Below are positions 35,785-42,263 of a DNA stretch of 42,263 bases, piece by piece; the stretch's first letter is position 1; every line of letters starts with the position of its first letter. Source of the DNA: Eubacterium sp. GTDB lineage: Bacteria; Bacillota; Clostridia; Lachnospirales; Lachnospiraceae. The translations under genes were made by a program, and so were the position numbers. The DNA lies in contig JALFIK010000013.1 in NCBI GenBank assembly GCA_022776205.1, positions 1 to 42,263 of the forward strand, given 5' to 3'. The notes beneath the pieces were generated by a model, which worked only from the letters and a program-made list of their open reading frames with translations, had not been told where the DNA came from and did no database searches.

Positions 35785-35831
35785 GTTTCTATGAGAAAAT
35801 TTCCTAAAAAATGAGGAGAGTGAATATAAGT

Positions 35832-36491
35832 ATGGATGTTTCTTTTATGCAGGAGCAGCTGCCGTTATATGTAGAAGCTGCGAAGCTTACACTGCATATC
35901 GCTGTTCTTGGAATTATCCTGGCGATTATTGTGGGACTGATCTGCAGTATGGTCAGATATTTTAAAGTACCGGTCTTGCAGTATATTGCCGGCGGTTACA
36001 TTGAACTGTCCCGGAATACACCATTACTGATCCAGTTGTTTTTCCTGTATTTCGGTCTTCCAAAGCTGAATATCGTGTTAAGCTCTGAGCAGTGTGCAGT
36101 GATTGGTCTGGCATTTCTCGGAGGAAGTTATATGGCAGAGGCCTTTCGGAGCGGTCTTGATAACGTGGCACCCATTCAGGTGGAGACGGCGCTTAGCCTG
36201 GGGATGACAAAGAGTCAGGTTTTTGGACATATCATTTTGCCACAGGCAGTTTCCAATTCCATTCCTGCCTTTTGTGCCAACGTGATCTTCCTTATTAAGG
36301 AAACTTCCGTTTTCAGTGCGGTGGCACTGGCGGATCTTATGTTTATTACAAAGGATCTAATCGGAATTTACTACAAGACAGATGAATCTCTGTTCATGCT
36401 TGTCATGGCATATCTGATCATATTACTGCCGATTTCGATTCTCTGTACTTTTATAGAAAGGAGGGTCCGTTATGCAGAATATGGGGATTGA
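35832..36491 (+). CDS. Polar amino acid (cysteine-type) ABC transporter permease 1
   Basis: 219 residues from ATG 35832; GAGGAG at 35813-35818 is 13 nt upstream, so an upstream start (ATG 35811 or GTG 35820) cannot be excluded. The HisM/GlnP-type permease has about five membrane helices, with the ATPase-contact loop in VETALSLGMTKSQVFGHIILPQA-like sequence (residues 117-139). It pairs with the next permease to form the channel of the transporter whose binding protein resembles cysteine-specific CjaA. Confidence 0.92.
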   Translation: MDVSFMQEQLPLYVEAAKLTLHIAVLGIILAIIVGLICSMVRYFKVPVLQYIAGGYIELSRNTPLLIQLFFLYFGLPKLNIVLSSEQCAVIGLAFLGGSYMAEAFRSGLDNVAPIQVETALSLGMTKSQVFGHIILPQAVSNSIPAFCANVIFLIKETSVFSAVALADLMFITKDLIGIYYKTDESLFMLVMAYLIILLPISILCTFIERRVRYAEYGD

Positions 36492-37149
36492 GGTTTTATT
36501 TAAAGGGAGTAACTTTTTAAGACTCTGCGAAGGCCTGTGGATCACCCTGCGGATTGCCCTCATAGCCATGGTGTTGTCCCTTCTTCTGGGATTTGTGCTC
36601 GGAATGATCATGAATGTGCAGAATAAGGCGGTGAAATTTATCTGCCGGATTTATCTGGAGATCGTCCGGATCATGCCCCAGCTGGTGCTTTTGTTTCTTG
36701 TTTACTTCGGAGCGGCCAAACATCTGGGAATGAATATGTCCGGAGAATTTGCCGCAGTCATCGTCTTTACCTTCTGGGGAACAGCGGAGATGGGAGATCT
36801 GGTAAGGAGTGCCCTGATTTCCATTCCGAAACATCAGTATGACAGCGGGTTTGGCCTGGGACTGAAAAAGTGGCAGGTTTATGTGTACATTATTCTTCCA
36901 CAGACGATTCGCAGATTGTTACCATCAGCGATTAATCTTCTTACCCGTATGATCAAGACCACTTCCCTGGTCGTACTCATCGGTGTTGTGGAAGTTGTAA
37001 AAGTCGGAAAGCAGATCATCGATGCATCCCGTTACACAAATCCGACAGCAGCTTTGTGGGTATATGGAACAATATTTATTATGTATTTTGTCATTTGTTT
37101 TCCGTTTTCGAGAATTTCTGCTTATCTGGAGAAAAAATTTGCGAATTAG
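36472..37149 (+). CDS. Polar amino acid (cysteine-type) ABC transporter permease 2
   Basis: 225 residues, the same family as the preceding gene and overlapping it by 20 nt. AAAGGAGGG lies just before ATG 36472. Membrane helices are at about 20-45, 55-80, 85-105, 150-175 and 190-212; the EAA-like loop is FGLGLKKWQVYVYIILPQ. It is the second half of a heterodimeric membrane domain. Confidence 0.93.
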   Translation: MQNMGIEVLFKGSNFLRLCEGLWITLRIALIAMVLSLLLGFVLGMIMNVQNKAVKFICRIYLEIVRIMPQLVLLFLVYFGAAKHLGMNMSGEFAAVIVFTFWGTAEMGDLVRSALISIPKHQYDSGFGLGLKKWQVYVYIILPQTIRRLLPSAINLLTRMIKTTSLVVLIGVVEVVKVGKQIIDASRYTNPTAALWVYGTIFIMYFVICFPFSRISAYLEKKFAN

Positions 37150-37161
37150 TGAGGAGTAATC

Positions 37162-37917
37162 ATGAGTGAACCCATTTTAGAAGTAGAACACTTAAGAAAA
37201 TCATATAATAAAGACCTGGTTGTATTAAAGGATATTTCCTTTTCCATCAAAAAAGGAGAAGTTGTCGTTATTGTCGGACCGTCCGGCTGTGGAAAGAGTA
37301 CCTTTTTGCGATGTCTTAACCGCCTTGAGGAGATTGATTCGGGCACGATGAAACTTCAGGGCGTAAGCTACGAGAAGGAGAAGAAAAAGGTACATGAATT
37401 CCGGGAAAAAGTAGGAATGGTATTCCAGAGTTATGATCTTTTCCCGAATATGACCATTATGAAAAATCTTTTACTGGCTCCTTTGAAGGTACAGAAAAGA
37501 AAGAAAGAAGAAGTGATGAAAGAGGCGGAACAGCTTCTTGACCGGGTTGGCCTTTTAGATAAAAAAGATGCTTATCCACGGCAGCTTTCCGGAGGACAAA
37601 AGCAGAGAGTGGCTATCGTAAGAGCCCTTCTCATGCATCCGGAGGTTCTGCTTCTTGACGAGATTACCGCAGCACTTGACCCGGAAATGGTAAGGGAAGT
37701 ACTGCAGGTTGTTCTCGAACTGGCAAAGAGCGGGATGACCATGGTGATCGTTACCCACGAAATGGAATTTGCCAGAGCGGTAGCTGACCGGGTGATCTTT
37801 ATTGATAGAGGAGAGATCGTGGAGGAAAACACACCGGATAAATTCTTCACGAATCCGGATTCTGACCGGGCAAAACAGTTCTTAAACAGCTTCCATTACG
37901 AAACTGTTCATGAATAA
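37162..37917 (+). CDS. Polar amino acid ABC transporter ATP-binding protein
   Basis: 251 residues. Walker A GPSGCGKST is at 39-47, the signature LSGGQKQRVAI is in the middle, and Walker B is LLLDEITAALDPE, with the switch His in VTHEME. It belongs to the HisP/GlnQ group and powers the two permeases upstream. GAGGAG precedes ATG 37162. Confidence 0.96.
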   Translation: MSEPILEVEHLRKSYNKDLVVLKDISFSIKKGEVVVIVGPSGCGKSTFLRCLNRLEEIDSGTMKLQGVSYEKEKKKVHEFREKVGMVFQSYDLFPNMTIMKNLLLAPLKVQKRKKEEVMKEAEQLLDRVGLLDKKDAYPRQLSGGQKQRVAIVRALLMHPEVLLLDEITAALDPEMVREVLQVVLELAKSGMTMVIVTHEMEFARAVADRVIFIDRGEIVEENTPDKFFTNPDSDRAKQFLNSFHYETVHE

Positions 37918-37954
37918 ATCTATTTTAAAAACACACGATAAGGAGGAGTGTAAA

Positions 37955-38848
37955 ATGAAAAAGAAGTTATTGGCATTGTTACTTGCGACAGGAATGATCA
38001 TGGGGCTTTTAACTGGCTGTGGCGGAAGCAGTGATAAACAGGAAAGCAGCACGAAGAGTGAAAGTTCCACGGAAGCTGCAGCAACGGCAAAGGCACGTAC
38101 CCTTGATGAGATCAAAAAGGACGGAAAAATTAAAATCGGTATTTTCAGTGATAAAAATCCATTTGGTTATGTGGATGAAAATGGAGAAGTGCAGGGATAT
38201 GATGTGGAATTCGGTAAGAGAATTGCCAAAGATATGCTTGGCAGTGAAGATGCTGTAGAGTTTGTTTATGTGGAAGCAGCCAGCCGGGTGGAATATCTCC
38301 AGTCAGCAAAAGTGGACATTATTCTTGCAAACTTTACCGTAACGGATGAGAGAAGCGAAAAAGTTGATTTCGCTTTACCGTATATGAAAGTTTCCCTGGG
38401 AATTGTATCTCCGGATAATGCGCTGATTAAGAGCGAGGACGAGTTAAAGGGAAAGAATCTTATTGTTGTAAAAGGTACCACAGCAGAGACGTACTTTACG
38501 GAAAATTATCCGGATGTAAAACAGACCAAATTTGACGAATATCAGGAAGCTTACGATGCTTTATTAGACGGACGTGGCGATGCCTTCTCAACAGACAATA
38601 CGGAAGTACTTGCCTGGGCAAAACAGAATAAAGGCTTCAGCGTAGGAGCAGACAGTGTCGGAGAACCGGCAGCCATTGCACCGGCAGTACAGAAAGGCAA
38701 CACAGAGCTGCTCAACTGGATCAATGATGAAATCAAATCTCTTGCAAAAGAGAACTTCTTCCACAATGATTATGATAAAACTCTCAAACCGGTCTATGGA
38801 GACAGCGTAGATGTGGACAGCATCGTAGTAGAAGGCGGAGAAATGTAA
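37955..38848 (+). CDS. Cysteine-binding lipoprotein, CjaA-like solute-binding protein
   Basis: 297 residues. Lipobox LLTGC with lipidated C22. The start is ATG 37955 after AAGGAGGAG; a longer frame from 37910 overlaps the ATPase gene. The SBP type 3 domain reads KIGIFSDKNPFGYVD, YVEAASRVEYL, DIILANFTVTDERSEKVDF and KGTTAETYFTENYP, and ends with VVEGGEM. These follow from memory the Campylobacter CjaA protein, whose crystal structure holds cysteine. Cysteine as ligand is thus well supported by resemblance, but cystine is not excluded. Confidence 0.92.
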   Translation: MKKKLLALLLATGMIMGLLTGCGGSSDKQESSTKSESSTEAAATAKARTLDEIKKDGKIKIGIFSDKNPFGYVDENGEVQGYDVEFGKRIAKDMLGSEDAVEFVYVEAASRVEYLQSAKVDIILANFTVTDERSEKVDFALPYMKVSLGIVSPDNALIKSEDELKGKNLIVVKGTTAETYFTENYPDVKQTKFDEYQEAYDALLDGRGDAFSTDNTEVLAWAKQNKGFSVGADSVGEPAAIAPAVQKGNTELLNWINDEIKSLAKENFFHNDYDKTLKPVYGDSVDVDSIVVEGGEM

Positions 38849-38849
38849 T

Positions 38850-39905
38850 ATGTCTGAAATTGTAATTGAGAACCTGTGTAAAACTTTTTCCACCAAGGAT
38901 GGAACAGTGGAAGCACTGAAAAATGTAAATCTTAATATTGAATCCGGGGATATTTACGGAATTATCGGAATGTCCGGTGCCGGAAAAAGTACGCTGGTTC
39001 GCTGTATTAACTTCCTGGAAGTGCCAACTGGTGGAAAGGTTTTCATTAACGGGAAATCCCTTGGTGATTATTCTTCAAAGGAACTTAGAAAAGAAAGAGA
39101 AAAGATCGGGATGATCTTCCAGCATTTTAATCTGCTTATGCAGAAAAATGTACTGGAAAATGTCTGTTTTCCTCTTTACATTCAGGGAAAATCCAAGAAA
39201 GAAGCCAGGGCAAAAGCATTAGAGCTTTTAGACATTGTAGGTCTCGGTGACCGTACCAAGGCTTATCCGGCTCAGCTTTCCGGAGGACAGAAACAGAGAG
39301 TTGCCATCGCCAGAGCCCTGGCATCCGACCCGAAGATTCTTTTGTGTGACGAGGCGACCAGTGCTCTCGATCCTCAGACAACTTCCTCGATTTTGTCCCT
39401 TTTAGAGGACATTAACAGGAGATTTCACATTACCATCGTTATCATTACCCATCAGATGTCCGTTGTCCGGGAAATCTGTTCGCATGTGGCGATTGTCCAA
39501 AACGGGGAAGTGGTGGAAAAAGGAACGGTGGATGAAATCTTTACCCATCCGAAATCTGATGCGGCAAAGGAACTTCTAAGAAATGACAGGGGAGATGCAT
39601 CCGATACGAAAAAGGGTGGAGAATATCTTATTCAAAGTGGGGAAAAGATCCGGATCGTCTTTTCGGAAAACTCTGCATTCGAGCCGGTCATCGCCAAGCT
39701 GGTGCTGAAATTTAACGAGCCTGTCAACATCTTAAAGGCAGACACAAAAAATGTCGGTGGCGTGGCAAAGGGAGAAATGATTCTGGAATTTGCACCGGAT
39801 TGTACAAAACAAAAAGAGATGAAACAGTATCTGATCGACAGAGGACTGGAAATTGAGGAGGTAGAGGAAAATGTGGACACAGGAAGTCACAAGTATGATT
39901 ATTAA
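38850..39905 (+). CDS. metN: Methionine ABC transporter ATP-binding protein
   Basis: 351 residues. Walker A GMSGAGKST (40-48), LSGGQKQRVAIARAL, and CDEATSALDP. The C-terminal NIL domain at about 265-340 is the methionine-sensing domain typical of MetN. It starts one base after the upstream stop and overlaps metI, so it is part of the same transcript. Confidence 0.97.
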   Translation: MSEIVIENLCKTFSTKDGTVEALKNVNLNIESGDIYGIIGMSGAGKSTLVRCINFLEVPTGGKVFINGKSLGDYSSKELRKEREKIGMIFQHFNLLMQKNVLENVCFPLYIQGKSKKEARAKALELLDIVGLGDRTKAYPAQLSGGQKQRVAIARALASDPKILLCDEATSALDPQTTSSILSLLEDINRRFHITIVIITHQMSVVREICSHVAIVQNGEVVEKGTVDEIFTHPKSDAAKELLRNDRGDASDTKKGGEYLIQSGEKIRIVFSENSAFEPVIAKLVLKFNEPVNILKADTKNVGGVAKGEMILEFAPDCTKQKEMKQYLIDRGLEIEEVEENVDTGSHKYDY

Positions 39906-40530
39906 TGGTGTGTGGGCCACTCTTTATATGACACTGGCCTCCACAATTCTTGGCTATGTATTCGGCCTTCCCATGGGAATCCTGCTGGCAGTGACCGATA
40001 AGGAAGGACTGGCACCAAATGCCGTTGTCTATAAAATACTTGACGTTATCACAAACGTTGTTCGAAGTGTTCCCTTCCTGATTCTCCTGATTTTGCTCAT
40101 CCCATTTACCAGATTACTGGTGGGGCAAAGCTATGGATCTACGGCCACTGTGGTACCCCTTGTGATTGCAGCCATTCCTTTTATCGGGCGAATGGTAGAA
40201 TCCTCCATAAAGGAAGTCGATCCCGGAGTGATTGAGGCTGCCCGTGCAATGGGAGCAAGCAATATACAGATTATCATGAAAGTACTCCTTGTGGAAGCAA
40301 GAACTTCTCTGATTACCGGAGCAACCATCGCCATCGGAACCATCCTGGGATATTCTGCAATGGCAGGATGTGTCGGTGGTGGCGGTCTTGGGGATATTGC
40401 CATCCGATATGGATACTATCGGTACCAGACTGATATCATGATTGTAACCGTGGTACTCCTTGTCGTTTTAGTCCAGGTATTCCAGAGTGCGGGAATGCTT
40501 ATGGCATCTAAACTCGACAAAAGAAAATAA
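39871..40530 (+). CDS. metI: Methionine ABC transporter permease
   Basis: 219 residues with five membrane helices. The EAA-type loop VIEAARAMGASNIQIIMKVLL and the following GCVGGGGLGDIAIRYGY are characteristic of MetI. ATG 39871 follows GGAGGTAGAGG and overlaps metN by 35 nt. Confidence 0.97.
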   Translation: MWTQEVTSMIINGVWATLYMTLASTILGYVFGLPMGILLAVTDKEGLAPNAVVYKILDVITNVVRSVPFLILLILLIPFTRLLVGQSYGSTATVVPLVIAAIPFIGRMVESSIKEVDPGVIEAARAMGASNIQIIMKVLLVEARTSLITGATIAIGTILGYSAMAGCVGGGGLGDIAIRYGYYRYQTDIMIVTVVLLVVLVQVFQSAGMLMASKLDKRK

Positions 40531-40556
40531 ACAAAAAAGAAAGTGAGGAAACAACT

Positions 40557-41393
40557 ATGAAAAAATTTGGAGCAATTTTACTGGCGAGCGTTTTAGCATT
40601 AGGTACCTTAACCGGCTGCGGCAGCACAGACAAAAGTGCAGAATCTACAACCCAGCAGGAAAGCAAAGTAATCAAAATCGCTGCATCTGCAACACCGCAC
40701 GCAGAAATCCTTGAGGAAGCAAAACCAATCATGAAAGAAAAAGGATACGATCTGCAGATTACTGTATTCGATGACTATGTACAGCCGAATGAAGTAGTAA
40801 ACAGCGGAGAATTCGATGCGAACTATTTCCAGCACATTACTTACTTAAACGAATTTAACAAAGAAAAAGGAATGGATCTTGTCGATGCAGGAGACATCCA
40901 TTATGAACCGTTTGGAATCTATGCAGGAACTAAAAAGAGCCTCGATGAAATCGCGGACGGAGACGAGATCGCCGTACCAAACGACACAACAAATGAGGCA
41001 AGAGCTCTTCTTCTTCTTCAGGACAACGGAATCATCAAATTAAAAGACGGTGCAGGTCTTACTGCAACAGTAAATGACATTGCAGAAAACCCACACAATG
41101 TAAAAATCGTTGAGTTAGAGGCAGCCCAGGTAGCCAGAGTAACCAATGAAACCGCATTTGTCGTATTAAACGGAAACTATGCCCTTGAAGCAGGGTACTC
41201 TGTAAAGAAAGATGCCCTTGCATACGAAAAAGCAGATTCCGAAACAGCAAAAGCATATGTAAACGTTATAGCTGTAAAACCGGAGAAAGAAAACGACGAA
41301 GGCATTAAGACATTAGTCGAAGTTCTGAAATCCGATGATATTAAGAACTTTATCGATGAAAAGTATGATGGAGCGGTAGTTCCGTTTGAATAA
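40557..41393 (+). CDS. metQ: Methionine-binding lipoprotein (NlpA family)
   Basis: 278 residues. Lipobox LTGC with C21; NlpA domain with ATPHAEILE, FDANYFQHITYLNEF and VPNDTTNEARAL. It delivers D/L-methionine to MetI-MetN. It is the last gene of the uptake cluster, followed by a terminator. Confidence 0.97.
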   Translation: MKKFGAILLASVLALGTLTGCGSTDKSAESTTQQESKVIKIAASATPHAEILEEAKPIMKEKGYDLQITVFDDYVQPNEVVNSGEFDANYFQHITYLNEFNKEKGMDLVDAGDIHYEPFGIYAGTKKSLDEIADGDEIAVPNDTTNEARALLLLQDNGIIKLKDGAGLTATVNDIAENPHNVKIVELEAAQVARVTNETAFVVLNGNYALEAGYSVKKDALAYEKADSETAKAYVNVIAVKPEKENDEGIKTLVEVLKSDDIKNFIDEKYDGAVVPFE

Positions 41394-41430
41394 ATCAGAA
41401 ACCTTGATTTAAGAAAAAGATGAAATAATA

Positions 41431-41477
41431 AGTCCCTCCACGGGAAATGAAAAACCTTGTGGAGGGGCTTTTTTTTA
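41431..41477 (+). terminator. Terminator of the Cys/Met uptake operon
   Basis: CCCTCCAC (41434-41441) pairs with GTGGAGGG (41459-41466), extended by flanking bases, and is followed by T8. The following 150 bp to cas3 are AT-rich with no clear promoter. Confidence 0.9.
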
Positions 41478-41630
41478 TTGTATAATGTAGGAAATAATAT
41501 ATTTATTTAAAAGTGAAAATAATCAAAAACAGAAAATTGGTTCGTGGTGTTTTTATAGGACACGTCAGGGGGTAAAATAGTTGTAGATGATATTTCTTAT
41601 ACTTTTTTAAATTTTAAAGGGGGGATAGCA

Positions 41631-42263
41631 ATGCGAAAGAAACAGTACATTGCTCATATCCGGGAAGATACGGGGGAAATTCAAACAGTAAAAGAACATT
41701 GTATTAATACAGCAAATTTGTCTAGACAGTATGCGATTCCAGAACTGAAGGATATAGCTTATGTAATAGGAATGTTTCATGATGTGGGGAAGTATCAGGA
41801 AAGTTTTGTGAGAAAAATTACAACAGGGAAAAATATCCGAGTGGAACATTCCACCTGTGGAGCGTTGGTTGTTAAGGAGAAATATCCATATCCGGTAAGT
41901 ATTGTTATGGAATACTGCATTGCAGGCCATCATTCAGGAATTCCGGATGGTGGTTTTCCAGGAGATGGACCGGAGCAATCGACACTTCAGGGAAGAATGA
42001 AAAGAAATTTTGAAAATTATGAGGATTATAGAACAGATCTTGAGTTCAATGAACTAAATCAAAAAGAGTTTATGGATTTTTTAATAAAAGATTGTGATGG
42101 AAATGCGGATAAATTAATTGATAAATTTGCATTTATTACGAGATATCTTTTTTCCTGTTTGGTTGATGCCGATTCGAGTGATACAGCATCATTTTGTAAT
42201 GGTGAGGCAGAATCGAGAAAGCTTATAGCAGATTTTGAAACTTGTCTGTCAATTGTAAATCAA
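41631..42263 (+). CDS. cas3: CRISPR-associated Cas3 HD nuclease domain, 3'-truncated by the window edge
   Basis: 211 codons are open to the window end. The HD motifs are H23, H50-D51 followed by VGK, H73 in EHST, and H100-H101 in GHHSG, plus LVDADSSDT near 183. This is the order seen in Cas3'' of type I systems. AAAGGGGGG precedes ATG 41631. The helicase part must lie beyond the edge. The target-DNA-degrading role is known for the family; the subtype (I-C is common in these bacteria) is a guess. Confidence 0.85.
   Translation, partial: MRKKQYIAHIREDTGEIQTVKEHCINTANLSRQYAIPELKDIAYVIGMFHDVGKYQESFVRKITTGKNIRVEHSTCGALVVKEKYPYPVSIVMEYCIAGHHSGIPDGGFPGDGPEQSTLQGRMKRNFENYEDYRTDLEFNELNQKEFMDFLIKDCDGNADKLIDKFAFITRYLFSCLVDADSSDTASFCNGEAESRKLIADFETCLSIVNQ

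Noticed and set aside
41478..41630. CRISPR array or leader upstream of cas3
   Set aside because: I see no repeated unit of 25-40 nt; the segment is simply AT-rich.

Overview
The window looks like the chromosome of a spore-forming, low-to-mid GC Firmicute, most likely Lachnospiraceae or a close clostridial relative. The evidence is strong purine-rich Shine-Dalgarno sites, sigma-A promoters, the order rpmE-DUF1385-prmC-prfA, GatCAB, a cotJABC spore-coat operon, EutS/EutP microcompartment genes and a large InlB-like repeat surface protein. This placement is inference from gene content; I could not run any search.

Layout. (1) 2-8422: the 3' part of a giant secreted or surface repeat protein, then a small CpXC zinc protein. 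(2) 9214-15118: translation and housekeeping genes on the + strand (rpmE with its own promoter and leader hairpin, DUF1385, prmC, prfA, hisC-like), then glycogen synthase, closed by a perfect terminator. (3) 15230-18334: a sporulation-type D,D-carboxypeptidase on the - strand, divergent from a zinc-ribbon/TPM membrane protein pair. (4) 18360-24301: gatC-gatA-gatB, a Nudix hydrolase and an LTA-synthase-like enzyme. (5) 24396-28447: glmS and thrS, each with its own sigma-A promoter and neither with the riboregulator often seen in Firmicutes. (6) 28494-31808: metF (-), the orphan pair eutS-eutP (+), ung and an ArsC/Spx-like protein. (7) 31787-35389 (-): cbiZ, a Mn-type CDF exporter and cotJABC. 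(8) 35487-41477 (+): a seven-gene sulfur amino acid uptake cluster, made of a cysteine-type ABC transporter (two permeases, ATPase, CjaA-like binding protein) followed by metN-metI-metQ. (9) 41631 to the edge: the start of a Cas3 HD nuclease, so a type I CRISPR-Cas locus continues to the right.

The most interesting feature is the leader of region 8. A consensus sigma-A promoter (35487-35515) drives a previously unannotated 36-codon ORF (35555-35665) with six Cys codons in a ten-codon run (CCRCSCSCEC). It is followed by an intrinsic terminator (35759-35784) placed before the transporter genes. The segment 35642-35650, inside the leader ORF and 19 nt past the last clustered Cys codon, can pair over 9 bp with the 5' arm of that terminator. 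This is the layout of classical ribosome-mediated attenuation. It predicts that Cys-tRNA shortage stalls the leader ribosome and switches on cysteine and methionine uptake, without a T-box, S-box or dedicated regulator.
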